In this document: piece by piece, positions 17,065-27,126 of the stretch
Position numbering within the stretch: the stretch's first letter is position 1
How the letters are laid out: each line of letters opens with the position of its first letter
Source: Bacillota bacterium
Lineage (GTDB): Bacteria > Bacillota > Clostridia > Lachnospirales > Lachnospiraceae
Length of the DNA stretch: 64,000 bases
Reading direction: 5' to 3'
Assembly (NCBI GenBank): GCA_023439505.1
Contig: JAEXNR010000046.1
Span: 1 to 64,000, forward strand
Program-made: the position numbers and the translations under genes
The notes under the pieces: generated by a model
Database searches by the model: none
Told to the model about the DNA's origin: nothing
What the model saw: only the letters and a program-made list of their open reading frames with translations

Positions 17065-19350
17065 ATGGAAGTTGATAGAAAAAGGGCTGTTTTAATTCAT
17101 GGGATAGGAGTGCTGATTGCCAGAGCGGTTTTCTTTCAGATGAACCCACTGGCCATCGGATACTTTACCGCTGCCTATCTGGACGGGGCCGGCGGAGGTT
17201 TTGCGCTATTTGCTATCTTATTGGGAGCAGCCACCGTTATGGCGCCGGTAAAGATCTGGAAGCTGCTGCTTACCATGTTTACTACTTTGATAATTATGGA
17301 AATACCCGGTATTAAGAAAAGGAAAATACCGCATTTCATCTCTTATGCCATACCCTCGTTTCTTCTGGGTCTGTATTCTATGGTGGAAGCCACATCAGGA
17401 GGACTGGCAGGCAGTGAACTGTTACTGACCGGATTGGAAGTCATCATTGCCTATGTATCTGCAGGGATGTTTAAAAGCGGTATTCATTATATCCTGGGTG
17501 TCAACAAAGGAGTTAAAATGAATAATGAACAAATGGTCAGCATGGCAGTGATCATCGCGGTCATCATCTATGCCGTTCCCCAGCTGTCCATTCCTCATAT
17601 AGCACCGTTAGAAACGGCAGTGTTCTTTACTATCTTATTTTTCACTTATAAATACGGTGTGGGCCAGGGAACGGTTACAGGTGCTGTCTGCGGCCTGGCT
17701 CTTAATTTAAGAGGGGCAGCAATGTCGGATGCAGGGCTGCTTACGATGATGGGAATTATTCCGGCTGTTTTTAGAGGCCTTGGACGGTTCCCGACAGCAG
17801 CAATCTATATGGCTACGGCAGCCTTAATGGGGCTGGTATATCGGGGCAATGCTTTCTCTGGTCAGGAAATAGGTGCGTTATTATCTGCAGTGGTATTGTT
17901 TTTATTGCTTCCCCCAAGGCTGACAGAACGCTCAGATGATGAGGAAGCACAGCAGTCGGGGTTGACTGCGTCCAATCATCTGAAAAAGATAGCAAAGTCA
18001 AAGATGCAGACATTCTCCGAATCGTTTTTGAAATTATCAAGAACACTGGACACGATTACAGAGAAACAGATGAAGATCAGACAACAGGAGATTAATCGTA
18101 TCTTTGAAGATATTTCCGACAAATTGTGCAAGAATTGCAGCAACTGCAGTGAATGCTGGGAGAAGAATTTCCAGCAGACCTATGAAGCGGCATGCAATAT
18201 GTTTGATGTGGCCGAAAAAAACGGCGTGGTTACCAGAGAAGATATCCCCCTGCATTTTCTTACGGAATGCTGTTATTCTGAGCAATTTGTCGATGAAACA
18301 AATCATGAATTCGAAATCGCTAAATTAAATCATATCTGGTATAACCGTATCGCTGAGAATAGAGGTGTGATCTCTGACCAGCTTCGGGAGGTGTCAAGCG
18401 TAATCAAAGAAATGACCGGAGCGATTTATGAATCAGCTCTTGTGCTCAATGAGATGGAAGACAGGGTTGCCCGTCATCTGAAATCACAATCCATTCAGGC
18501 GAAAGATATCACGATTATCGAACGCAGTGATAAAAGAAAGGAAATCTATCTGAATGCATCCTTAAGAAGGGGAAAATGTATCACGACCAGGGAAGCGGCG
18601 AGTATGATCGGAGATGCCATGGGAATTAAGATGAAACCTTCAGAAGTCTGTAAAATGGTGATTACAAAGGAGTATGATCATTACACCTTTATGGAGGACA
18701 CAAAGTTTAAGGTGCTGACCGGAGTGGCAAGGGCAATGAAGGAGAATGTATCCGGGGATAGTTTCTCTGTTCTTAAGATGGAGAATGGGGAGGTGATGTT
18801 AGCTTTATCCGATGGAATGGGGACGGGAGTACAAGCCGGAGAGGAGAGCGAGACGGTTCTGGCGCTTCTTGAACAGATGATGGAGGCTGGATTTAAGCCG
18901 GAAGCGGCGATTAAGCTGATTAATTCCAGCTTGGTGCTCAATACGGACAGACAGATGTTTTCTACTATTGATTTGAGCATGATCAATTTGTTCACAGGAG
19001 TATGCGAATTTGTGAAGATCGGGGCAGCAGCGGCTTTTATTAAGCGGGACAACTGGGTGGAGACTATTAGTTCCACCACGCTTCCGATTGGAGTATTTGG
19101 CGATGTGGATTACGATATGGTAACGAAGAAACTATATGAGGGGGACATGGTCATCATGGTTACAGACGGGATCCTGGACAGTGTCGTCGAAGAGGAGAAG
19201 GAAGCTTTTCTTGAAAACTTCATAATGGAGATCAAAAGTAATAATCCCCAGGAAATAGCCAATAAAATACTGGAAAATGCTTTGTCCCAAAGTAATTTTA
19301 TTCCCAGGGATGATATGACGGTGATAACAGCCGGAATATGGCAAAAATAA
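17065..19350 (+). CDS. spoIIE: Stage II sporulation protein E (serine phosphatase)
   Basis: SpoIIE sits at the polar septum, interacts with FtsZ and dephosphorylates SpoIIAA to release sigma-F in the forespore. The 761-residue protein has about ten N-terminal membrane segments (residues 10-290), a central regulatory region with a Cys cluster (CKNCSNCSECW near residue 356) and a C-terminal PP2C phosphatase domain. Phosphatase motifs include LALSDGMGTGVQAGEES, VTDGILDS and RDDMTVITAGIW. An AGGAGG site precedes the ATG. The Spo0A-type promoter upstream fits its role. Confidence 0.97.
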   Translation: MEVDRKRAVLIHGIGVLIARAVFFQMNPLAIGYFTAAYLDGAGGGFALFAILLGAATVMAPVKIWKLLLTMFTTLIIMEIPGIKKRKIPHFISYAIPSFLLGLYSMVEATSGGLAGSELLLTGLEVIIAYVSAGMFKSGIHYILGVNKGVKMNNEQMVSMAVIIAVIIYAVPQLSIPHIAPLETAVFFTILFFTYKYGVGQGTVTGAVCGLALNLRGAAMSDAGLLTMMGIIPAVFRGLGRFPTAAIYMATAALMGLVYRGNAFSGQEIGALLSAVVLFLLLPPRLTERSDDEEAQQSGLTASNHLKKIAKSKMQTFSESFLKLSRTLDTITEKQMKIRQQEINRIFEDISDKLCKNCSNCSECWEKNFQQTYEAACNMFDVAEKNGVVTREDIPLHFLTECCYSEQFVDETNHEFEIAKLNHIWYNRIAENRGVISDQLREVSSVIKEMTGAIYESALVLNEMEDRVARHLKSQSIQAKDITIIERSDKRKEIYLNASLRRGKCITTREAASMIGDAMGIKMKPSEVCKMVITKEYDHYTFMEDTKFKVLTGVARAMKENVSGDSFSVLKMENGEVMLALSDGMGTGVQAGEESETVLALLEQMMEAGFKPEAAIKLINSSLVLNTDRQMFSTIDLSMINLFTGVCEFVKIGAAAAFIKRDNWVETISSTTLPIGVFGDVDYDMVTKKLYEGDMVIMVTDGILDSVVEEEKEAFLENFIMEIKSNNPQEIANKILENALSQSNFIPRDDMTVITAGIWQK

Positions 19351-19429
19351 GGCGAAAATGAAAAAATTCGTTGAAATGTCCTGCTAAAAAGGGTAGAATA
19401 CAATTGACATTTTTGAAAAGGACAATGAC

Positions 19430-20863
19430 ATGCTTTATAGAGTAAAGGACTATATCAGACAAAACAATATGATAGAGCAAGGGGATCGGATCGTGGTGGG
19501 AGTATCAGGAGGGGCGGATTCTATCTGCCTTTTGGATCTTCTGCAGGAGATCTGTGGTTCTTATCAGGCAGAGCTGCTGGTCGTGCATGTAAATCATGGC
19601 ATACGGGGAGAACAAGCCGATCAGGACGAACAATTTGTTAAGAATATTTGCGAAGAGCAGGGAATTCCCTTTCACAGATTTTACTATAATGTCAGAGAGA
19701 TTGCGCAGACAGAAGGACTTACGGAAGAAGAGACGGGAAGAAATGTCCGCTATAAATCCTTTTTGGAAATATGCGGACAATTTAAGTGTAATAAGATCGC
19801 AATTGCACATAATAGAAACGATAATGCCGAAACCATATTGTTTCATATGTTTCGCGGAAGCGGATCAAAAGGTCTCGCGGGAATTGATCCTGTCCGTGAG
19901 GTGACAGCAGGAGTGCACACAGTAAAGATCATACGTCCGCTTCTTGAAATGCAGCGATGGGAAATAGAAGCGTATCTTAGAGAACGTCAAATCACTTACC
20001 GGACAGATGCGACTAACCTGACAGAAGACTATGCCAGAAATAAAATCCGAAGAAGAATCTTATCTTATGCCCAGCAAGAAATTAATACTAATACAATACA
20101 GCATATTACGGATGCAGCATATCATATTAGAGAGATGGATTTATTTATTGAGAAACAGGTAAAGGAGCGGTTTTTAGAGCTGGTTATGCAGAGGGAGGAT
20201 TGCTATTTCTTCTCGGTATGCCGGATGCGGCAGGAGGAGATGATAATCCAGAAGGGTATTTTGCGTCTTATTCTCGCCCGTCTGGCAGGGGGGCTCAAGG
20301 ATCTTGAGTCAAAGCATGTGGAACAAATCCTGTCCTTATATGAGAAGCAGGTGGGAAGATATCTGAATCTGCCTTATGGTATCATTGCGAAAAGAGATTA
20401 TGAAAATATTCTGATTTATCTGAAAGGAGAGGACCCTTTTGAGCTACAGGAGAAGGAAGATCAGAAACCGATTCTCTTAACCATACCGGGGAAACATTAC
20501 TTATCCCGCATAGGAAAGGTATTGATTGCAGAAATCATCTATGAAAAAATTGAAACTATTCCGAAAAACAGTTGTACGAAATGGTTTGATTATGATAAAA
20601 TAGAGAATGCTGTTGTAATAAGAACCCGAAGAGCCGGTGATTATATTCAGATTAATCAATCCGGCGGAAGGAAGAAATTAAAGGATTATTTTATTGATCA
20701 GAAAGTTCCTGTGAAGGAGCGGTCGAATCGACTCTTACTAACCGATGGCAGCCACGTTATATGGATTCTGGGAGAGGAGAGCCGGATTAGTGAGAGATAT
20801 AAGGTAGATGATTCTACGGATAAGATACTTTTGATGAAATTGATCGATATGGAGGAAATTTAA
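19430..20863 (+). CDS. tilS: tRNA(Ile)-lysidine synthase
   Basis: Converts C34 of tRNA-Ile(CAU) to lysidine with ATP, switching it from Met to Ile decoding; essential. The N-type ATP pyrophosphatase motif VGVSGGADS (S26-S31) is followed by VVHVNHGIRG and IAIAHNRNDNAETI. The C-terminal TilS domain includes VVIRTRRAGDYIQ and KKLKDYFIDQKVP. The 477-residue length is normal. It lies between spoIIE and hpt, as in Bacillus and most clostridia; hpt starts one base after its stop codon. Confidence 0.96.
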   Translation: MLYRVKDYIRQNNMIEQGDRIVVGVSGGADSICLLDLLQEICGSYQAELLVVHVNHGIRGEQADQDEQFVKNICEEQGIPFHRFYYNVREIAQTEGLTEEETGRNVRYKSFLEICGQFKCNKIAIAHNRNDNAETILFHMFRGSGSKGLAGIDPVREVTAGVHTVKIIRPLLEMQRWEIEAYLRERQITYRTDATNLTEDYARNKIRRRILSYAQQEINTNTIQHITDAAYHIREMDLFIEKQVKERFLELVMQREDCYFFSVCRMRQEEMIIQKGILRLILARLAGGLKDLESKHVEQILSLYEKQVGRYLNLPYGIIAKRDYENILIYLKGEDPFELQEKEDQKPILLTIPGKHYLSRIGKVLIAEIIYEKIETIPKNSCTKWFDYDKIENAVVIRTRRAGDYIQINQSGGRKKLKDYFIDQKVPVKERSNRLLLTDGSHVIWILGEESRISERYKVDDSTDKILLMKLIDMEEI

Positions 20864-20864
20864 A

Positions 20865-21383
20865 GTGGCAGAAAAGGTAAAGGAATTAATCACAGAGGCA
20901 CAAGTGAATGAGCGCATAAGAGAACTGGCAGAAGAAATCAGTAGAGATTATGAGGGAAAAAGCATATTGCTTCTCTGTATATTAAAGGGAAGTGTATTCT
21001 TTTGCTGTGATCTTGCAAAAAGGATGACAATACCGGTGACCTTGGATTTTATGTCGGTATCAAGCTATGGAAATGAGACGGTAAGTTCAGGAAGAGTAAG
21101 AATTCTAAAAGACCTGGATGAGTCAATTCAGGGAAAGAATGTATTGATTGTAGAGGATATTATTGATTCCGGCAGGACGCTGGCATATTTAAAGGATTTA
21201 TTGGAAAGCAGAGCCCCGCAGAGTATGGCGATCTGTACGCTGTTAGATAAACCGGAGCGAAGGGTAACAGATGTGGACGTGAAATATGTCGGATTCGAGA
21301 TACCGGATAAATTTGTAGTCGGATATGGACTGGATTATGATCAAAATTATAGAAATTTGCCTTATGTTGGTGTTATAGAATAA
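20865..21383 (+). CDS. hpt: Hypoxanthine phosphoribosyltransferase
   Basis: Salvages hypoxanthine and guanine with PRPP to IMP and GMP. The PRPP-binding loop VLIVEDIIDSGRTLAYL is near residues 90-106, and the C-terminal KFVVGYGLDYDQNYRNLPYVG is diagnostic. I use a GTG start at 20865, one base after the tilS stop, with GGAGGA upstream. In B. subtilis HprT also binds TilS to stimulate ftsH transcription; the same three genes are consecutive here. Confidence 0.96.
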   Translation: MAEKVKELITEAQVNERIRELAEEISRDYEGKSILLLCILKGSVFFCCDLAKRMTIPVTLDFMSVSSYGNETVSSGRVRILKDLDESIQGKNVLIVEDIIDSGRTLAYLKDLLESRAPQSMAICTLLDKPERRVTDVDVKYVGFEIPDKFVVGYGLDYDQNYRNLPYVGVIE

Positions 21384-21435
21384 CTTACTCTCATATAAGG
21401 TTAATATAGAGAAAAGCGATTAAGGAGGTTGTTCA

Positions 21436-23277
21436 GTGAGAAAACAGATAAAAGGATATGGGTTTTATATCATCATCATATGTATAGTGGGTTTGGCAGT
21501 TTTTCTCTCCAATACAATAGAATATAATAACCCCGATGCCTATACGATGCAGCGTTTTACCAGTGACGTTGAGAATAATAAGATTCAGTATCTAGAAATA
21601 TATCAGAATCAGGAGCCTCCGACGGGAGAAGTGAAGGTAACCTTTACCGATGATAAAAAAGACAGCTTTTATGTTTCTGATGTAAGAGAAATAGAGGATA
21701 TAGCAAAAAGTGCGAATCTGGCCTATGAGATGCACAATATTTCCAAACCAAGCTGGTTTTTAACAACAGTACTCCCTTATGTACTGCTATTTGTAATTAT
21801 TCTTGTATTTTTCTCCTTCCTTACCAATCAGGCTTCTGTAGGAGGGGGTAACAGCAAAGTGATGAACTTTGGTAAAAGCCGCGCTAAGATGACTACAGAT
21901 GAGAATAAGAATACGACCTTTAAAAATGTTGCCGGTCTGGATGAAGAAAAGGAAGAACTGAAGGAAATTGTAGATTTCTTAAAAAGTCCCAAAAAATATA
22001 TTGCAGTAGGTGCCAGAATTCCCAAGGGAGTCCTTTTGGTCGGACCTCCGGGAACAGGTAAAACCCTTCTTGCCAAGGCAGTGGCAGGAGAGGCAGGCGT
22101 GCCGTTCTTTTCTATCTCCGGTTCCGACTTCGTGGAGATGTTTGTTGGTGTCGGTGCCTCCAGAGTAAGGGATTTATTCGAAGAAGCAAAGAAAAATTCA
22201 CCATGTATTGTCTTTATTGATGAAATAGATGCCGTGGCAAGAAGAAGAGGAACCGGTATGGGCGGCGGACATGATGAAAGAGAACAGACATTAAATCAAT
22301 TATTGGTTGAAATGGATGGTTTTGGAGTGAATGAGGGAATCATCGTTATGGCTGCAACCAATCGTGTGGATATTCTGGATCCTGCAATCTTAAGACCGGG
22401 TCGCTTTGACCGCAAGGTGACCGTCGGACGGCCGGACGTAAAAGGAAGAGAAGAAATTCTTCAGGTGCATGCGAAGGGTAAGCCACTAGGCGATGATGTG
22501 GACTTAAAACAGGTTGCCCAGACAACCGCAGGATTTACCGGTGCGGATCTGGAGAACCTCTTAAATGAAGCTGCAATCGGTGCGGCTAGAGATAACCGGA
22601 GTTTCTTAAACGGCGAAGATATTAAGAAAGCCTTTATCAAGGTTGGCATTGGTACAGAGAAGAAGAGCAAGGTCATCACTGAAAAAGAGAAAAAAATCAC
22701 GGCATACCATGAAGCGGGGCATGCGATTTTGTTCCATGTTTTACCTGATGTTGGACCTGTTTACACCATATCCATTATTCCTACAGGGAATGGCGCCGCA
22801 GGATTTACCATGCCGCTTCCGGAGAAGGATGAGATGTTCCATACCAAGGGCAGAATGAAACAGGAGATTATTGTTGATCTGGGAGGAAGAGCGGCAGAAG
22901 AGCTGATTCTGGAGGATATCACCACCGGTGCTTCTCAGGACATCAAGGTTGCTACAAAGACGGCGAGAGCAATGATCACCAGATACGGATTTTCTGATGC
23001 AGTCGGTATGGTGAATTATGATAATGACGATGACGAAGTGTTTATCGGAAGAGATCTGGCACATACAAGAAGCTACAGTGAGAATGTTGCCAATAAGATC
23101 GATGAAGAGGTAAGATCCATCATAGATGAGTGTTATAGCGAGGCAAAGAGGATACTGGTGGAGAATAAAAATATTCTGGAGAAATGTGCTGCGTTATTAA
23201 TCCAAAAGGAAAGAATCAGCAGGGAAGAATTCGAAGAATTGTTTGATGACAAAACAACAGAGGGTGCATTGATATAA
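21436..23277 (+). CDS. ftsH: ATP-dependent zinc metalloprotease FtsH
   Basis: A membrane AAA+ protease that degrades misfolded membrane proteins and regulators. Two membrane helices (about residues 8-25 and 112-130) flank the extracytoplasmic domain. The AAA module has Walker A GPPGTGKT (203-210), Walker B CIVFIDEID and SRH NRVDILDPAILRPGRFDRK. The peptidase has zinc site HEAGH (425-429). A GTG start follows AAGGAGG. The 613-residue length is normal. It closes the conserved cluster. Confidence 0.97.
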   Translation: MRKQIKGYGFYIIIICIVGLAVFLSNTIEYNNPDAYTMQRFTSDVENNKIQYLEIYQNQEPPTGEVKVTFTDDKKDSFYVSDVREIEDIAKSANLAYEMHNISKPSWFLTTVLPYVLLFVIILVFFSFLTNQASVGGGNSKVMNFGKSRAKMTTDENKNTTFKNVAGLDEEKEELKEIVDFLKSPKKYIAVGARIPKGVLLVGPPGTGKTLLAKAVAGEAGVPFFSISGSDFVEMFVGVGASRVRDLFEEAKKNSPCIVFIDEIDAVARRRGTGMGGGHDEREQTLNQLLVEMDGFGVNEGIIVMAATNRVDILDPAILRPGRFDRKVTVGRPDVKGREEILQVHAKGKPLGDDVDLKQVAQTTAGFTGADLENLLNEAAIGAARDNRSFLNGEDIKKAFIKVGIGTEKKSKVITEKEKKITAYHEAGHAILFHVLPDVGPVYTISIIPTGNGAAGFTMPLPEKDEMFHTKGRMKQEIIVDLGGRAAEELILEDITTGASQDIKVATKTARAMITRYGFSDAVGMVNYDNDDDEVFIGRDLAHTRSYSENVANKIDEEVRSIIDECYSEAKRILVENKNILEKCAALLIQKERISREEFEELFDDKTTEGALI

Positions 23278-23465
23278 ATAGACAGATTGATATAGGGCAG
23301 TCGGAAAAAGCAAAATTCAGCTTGTGCATTATAACGAAAAAATTAGTAGAAATTTGTAATGTTTGTGCACACTTATAATCGATACCATGCTATACTATCA
23401 ATGTAAACCCCAATACATTATATAGTTTTTGCTACACCCCCATAAGTAACAAAAATACCTTCTCC

Positions 23466-23494
23466 AAAAAGGACAGCTGATCACTGTCCTTTTT
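23466..23494. terminator. Intrinsic terminator after ftsH
   Basis: An 11-bp stem aaaaaggacag / ctgtccttttt with a 7-base loop, A-rich on one side and T-rich on the other, so potentially bidirectional. The stretch from the ftsH stop to here holds no gene I can support. Confidence 0.85.
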
Positions 23495-23528
23495 ACGTTG
23501 TATTAATTTGAACCTTTTGATATGAAAA

Positions 23529-23561
23529 AAAGAACTGTCATTCATCGATGGACAGTTCTTT
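23529..23561. terminator. Second terminator hairpin in tandem
   Basis: An 11-bp stem aaagaactgtc / gacagttcttt followed by T-rich sequence, 34 bases after the first hairpin. Confidence 0.75.
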
Positions 23562-23702
23562 CTTTTTCTTATGCATGTAAAAATCGGCAGGTCTGTATTC
23601 TTAATTCCATGCGATTTACAACGATATAATCGAAGGATGTTGTGTAAATACTGTTTAAAAGAAGATGGAATCATTCTATCACCCGGAAAGGAATCGTTGG
23701 AC

Positions 23703-24131
23703 ATGTTATTGCTTTATAATCGATTTTTACAATATACGTTATTATTTTTTGTCGGCGGTTTTTCCTATGGAGGAATTGAAATCCTGTTTCGAGGGCATTC
23801 CCATATCTCCATGTTTATCGCCGGCGGCATCTGTTTTATTTTGATCGGCCTTCTGAATGAGAGCTATTTTGTGCATATGTCACTGATCAGTCAGATGGTG
23901 ATATCGGCAGGTATCATCACCGGGGTAGAATTTGTAACCGGTTTGATTGTTAATGTGTGGCTTGGCCTTAACGTATGGGACTATTCATCTGAACCCTATA
24001 ATATTTTGGGACAGGTTTGTCTGCTATATACGAACCTCTGGTTTTTGTTATCCCTTTTTGCCATTTTACTGGATGATTATCTAAGATATCTGATCCTAAA
24101 AGAAGAAAAGCCGCATTACCGAATCTTCTAA
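23703..24131 (+). CDS. Four-helix membrane protein, putative type IV ABC-transporter family (CmpB-like)
   Basis: A 142-residue protein with about four membrane segments (LLFFVGGFSYGGIEILF, MFIAGGICFILIGLL, LISQMVISAGIITGVEFVTG, LLYTNLWFLLSLFAILL) and the conserved LGLNVWDYS loop. The pattern matches proteins annotated as putative ABC-transporter type IV permeases, whose function is not established. I choose the ATG at 23703 because the family begins there and GGAAAGG lies upstream; a longer frame from 23571 would run through the terminators. Its stop overlaps that of the convergent gene. Confidence 0.75.
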   Translation: MLLLYNRFLQYTLLFFVGGFSYGGIEILFRGHSHISMFIAGGICFILIGLLNESYFVHMSLISQMVISAGIITGVEFVTGLIVNVWLGLNVWDYSSEPYNILGQVCLLYTNLWFLLSLFAILLDDYLRYLILKEEKPHYRIF

Positions 24132-25015
24132 GGAATCAGGACACAATATTTATTTAACAGAAGGTAAGGATGATAAGATAGCTTGGAGGTACGCAGACCT
24201 TCATCACCCACGTCCTCCTCGCGGTTGATATATTTGATATCTTCTGTGACGGTATGCTGTGCGAATTCTTTTACAATCATCTGGTAAGCGCCATGGAAAT
24301 TGCGGTCTGCCTTTTCAATATGGCAATATAAGGTATCGTTAATAACCTCTCCCACAGACATGGCTACAATCTGATCATTAACTTCTAAAAAACCCCCGGG
24401 AAGCCGAAACTTCTCCAGGAAGGGCATCAACTCAAGTGCTCTTCTTAATTCCTCCTGCGCAAGAGATTCCTCTTTCACATGGTTGGCCTGATAATCAAAC
24501 AAAAATGCGGTGACCCGGTCCAGATTGTCAGGGGTAATCGTCTGATACTTATAGTCAGGATAAAGGGATTTAAACTTATTGATATGATTTCTCTGACCGC
24601 TGTAACGTCTTCCTGCCATTTGGGATAAATCCTCCGACAGGTACAAATAGTCCGCCCAGTCACGGCTTGGTGCACCGGGTATTTTGCCCTGATACTGGTC
24701 AGTAAGAATAGGCAGAGCTTCATCCGGTACGGTGCAAAACCATAGGGGAATGTTTTGGTGCAAACAGTATTCTTTCAAATTATCCATTGCTTTCGGCAAA
24801 GATCCGCTTCCTACCGGAAGGGTAAATGAGGTTCTGTTTAAAAACTTAACCTTATAATAAATCATATCATCAACAATGGCGAAACTTGTTTCATAAAAAT
24901 CACGCCACATATACATAGCACCAATGGTATAATCACTGGTTCGACTGACTTTATATTTGAAAAAATCCGCTGCCCTTAAAATATTGGTGTCATTAATTTG
25001 TTCAAAACTCAGCAT
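24128..25015 (-). CDS. DUF2156-family protein (GNAT-like, LPG synthase C-terminal-like)
   Basis: A 295-residue soluble protein resembling the cytosolic domain of lysyl-phosphatidylglycerol synthase (double GNAT fold). Key segments are RYSGQRNHINKFKSLYPDYK, FLFDYQANH and IVAMSVGEVINDTLYCHIEKA, with FHGAYQMIVKEFAQH. Family members may transfer an aminoacyl group from tRNA, but the substrate is unknown. I prefer the ATG at 25015, preceded by AGGAGG, over the upstream TTG at 25033. The last bases overlap the convergent membrane gene. Confidence 0.82.
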   Translation of the reverse strand: MLSFEQINDTNILRAADFFKYKVSRTSDYTIGAMYMWRDFYETSFAIVDDMIYYKVKFLNRTSFTLPVGSGSLPKAMDNLKEYCLHQNIPLWFCTVPDEALPILTDQYQGKIPGAPSRDWADYLYLSEDLSQMAGRRYSGQRNHINKFKSLYPDYKYQTITPDNLDRVTAFLFDYQANHVKEESLAQEELRRALELMPFLEKFRLPGGFLEVNDQIVAMSVGEVINDTLYCHIEKADRNFHGAYQMIVKEFAQHTVTEDIKYINREEDVGDEGLRTSKLSYHPYLLLNKYCVLIP

Positions 25016-25339
25016 AAGATCCTCCTGTAACAACTTAAGTTAAAGTTCACTATATCACATCAATTGATGTCTGTCTATATATTTGACTAAGAACAGAATA
25101 CACATAAACATAGTATTTGTAATTATTATGTCGCTACCCTGATTACTTCTCACGCCTCATTCAAGCCATTGTACCTCATTATTATGTGGGGAGTGACAGT
25201 AACCTATCCAGCATCGTGAAGATAGTTAGATAAAATTTTATGTAGAAGTATAGGATCGATTTATGGTAAAATCATATTAGGATGGACAAAGTGGGTTAAC
25301 AATATCTCAGTAACAAAGTAAGAGAGGACTTTAATTCGT
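25016..25339. other. Divergent intergenic region
   Basis: About 320 bases between divergent DUF2156 and radical SAM genes, AT-rich, with no gene visible. It holds one copy (25177-25204) of a short sequence that recurs at 40687-40715. I cannot place a promoter with confidence. Confidence 0.6.
25177..25204 (+). repeat. Interspersed short repeat, copy 1
   Basis: The core attattatgtggggagtga followed by cagtaacc is nearly the same as 40687-40715 (two substitutions and one inserted A over 28 bases). Both copies are intergenic and on the same strand. Nature unknown. Confidence 0.5.
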
Positions 25340-27088
25340 ATGAAACTTTTATTGACAGCTTTGAATGCAAAATACATTCACTCCAATCTGGCACTGCATT
25401 ACTTAAAAGCTTTTGCCGGTAAATACAGGGAATCGATCGGGATAAAAGAATATACCATTAATCATAGTATGCCGGAAATCCTTAAGGGTATCTATAAAGA
25501 ACGGGCAGATATTGTGGCCTTCTCCTGCTATATCTGGAATATTGAAATGATTCTTCAGGTTGCGGCAGAACTAAAAAAGGTATCACCCGATATCATCATA
25601 TGGTTTGGCGGGCCGGAGGTTTCTTATGATTATGACAGAAATCTGAGAGAATATCCCTTCCTTGATGGTGTTATGATCGGAGAAGGAGAGGAAACATTCC
25701 TGGAGCTTTCCACTTATTATATGGAAGGTGGCAAAGAGCTGGATCAGATTGCCGGGATTGCCTACAAGCAAAGTGCGAAGCGTGAGAAAGATAGAGAGAA
25801 AGAAGACTCCACGATTACCAAAACATTAAATAGAAGGCTGATCTCGTTGGATGAGATTCCTTTTCCATATGATGACTTTGAGTATTTTCAAAACAAGATT
25901 ATCTATTATGAAAGCAGCAGAGGCTGTCCGTTTTCCTGCAGCTATTGTCTTTCCTCCATAGAGCGGCAGGTGCGCCTTAGAAGTCTGGAACTGGTGACAA
26001 GGGAACTGCAGATATTTCTGGAGCGGAAGGTAGCACAGGTAAAATTCGTAGACAGAACATTTAACTGCAACAAGAATCATGCCATGCAGATCTGGAACTA
26101 TATTAAAATGCATGATAATGGAGTTACCAATTTTCACTTTGAACTATCGGCGGACTTGCTGGGAGAGGAGGAACTGGAATTTCTATCCACCCTTAGACCC
26201 GGACAGGTGCAGCTTGAAATCGGCGTTCAGTCAACCAATCCAGAGACAATCAAGGCAATCCGCCGGAAAATGAATTTTGCTCAATTAAGGAGAAATGTTG
26301 AGAAGATTAATGCCGGAGGGAACATTCATCAGCATCTGGATCTGATCGCAGGACTTCCCATGGAGAATTATGAATCCTTTGGCAGATCTTTTCAAGAGGT
26401 ATATGCACTGAAGCCGGAGCAGCTTCAGCTTGGTTTTCTAAAGATACTAAAGGGTTCTCTGATGGAAGAGGAGGCGAAGAACTATGGAATCCTTTATCAG
26501 AATAAATCTCCTTATGAAGTGCTTTCAACGAACTGGCTGAGTTTTGATGAGATATTACAGATTAAAGGGATTTGTGAGATGGTGGAAGTATATTATAACA
26601 GTGGTCAGTTCCATTACTCCATACAGTATCTGGAGCATCATTTTCCCACAGGATTTGCTTTATATGAGGCGCTGAATCATTATTATGAACAGCATAATCT
26701 TTATCAGGCGGCGCATAACAGAATCAAAAGGTTTGAAATTTTACTGGATTTCTTTTGCGAAACAGTGTTACAATTAAACAGTAGTGAGCTGGAAGCAGAT
26801 AGATTGTCACTGTTTAAGGAAATCCTGCTGCTGGATTATTGTATCAGAGAAGATATCAAAAAGAGACCGGGTTTTGCAAATGCTGCCGTTGAATACAAAA
26901 AATTGATTGACCAGTTCGATGCCGCAGGAATAAGCCGTAAAAATTCGCATATAGAACATTTCAGTTTCGACGTACTGCTATCCAGCAAAACTGGAAGAGC
27001 GGTACGAAAGGAGCAGAATATATTATTTGATTACAGCAGGAGAGATCCGTTAAACAAAGCGGCCAACATGGTAATTGCAGAGATTTAA
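25340..27088 (+). CDS. Cobalamin-binding radical SAM protein with DUF4080-type C-terminus
   Basis: A 582-residue protein with a B12-binding-like N-terminus (LTALNAKYIHSNLALHYL to about residue 130). A radical SAM core follows with the 4Fe-4S motif SSRGCPFSCSYCLSS (Cys triad CxxxCxxC near residues 197-204) and ending HLDLIAGLPMENYESF. The 200-residue C-terminal region is the extension usually labelled DUF4080. Such B-class enzymes methylate or cyclise unreactive carbons; the substrate here is unknown. The gene has an AGAGAGG ribosome site and is followed 38 bases later by nth. Confidence 0.88.
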   Translation: MKLLLTALNAKYIHSNLALHYLKAFAGKYRESIGIKEYTINHSMPEILKGIYKERADIVAFSCYIWNIEMILQVAAELKKVSPDIIIWFGGPEVSYDYDRNLREYPFLDGVMIGEGEETFLELSTYYMEGGKELDQIAGIAYKQSAKREKDREKEDSTITKTLNRRLISLDEIPFPYDDFEYFQNKIIYYESSRGCPFSCSYCLSSIERQVRLRSLELVTRELQIFLERKVAQVKFVDRTFNCNKNHAMQIWNYIKMHDNGVTNFHFELSADLLGEEELEFLSTLRPGQVQLEIGVQSTNPETIKAIRRKMNFAQLRRNVEKINAGGNIHQHLDLIAGLPMENYESFGRSFQEVYALKPEQLQLGFLKILKGSLMEEEAKNYGILYQNKSPYEVLSTNWLSFDEILQIKGICEMVEVYYNSGQFHYSIQYLEHHFPTGFALYEALNHYYEQHNLYQAAHNRIKRFEILLDFFCETVLQLNSSELEADRLSLFKEILLLDYCIREDIKKRPGFANAAVEYKKLIDQFDAAGISRKNSHIEHFSFDVLLSSKTGRAVRKEQNILFDYSRRDPLNKAANMVIAEI

Positions 27089-27126
27089 AAGGCTTTTATC
27101 CGGAGCTTATAACAGAAAGGATATTC

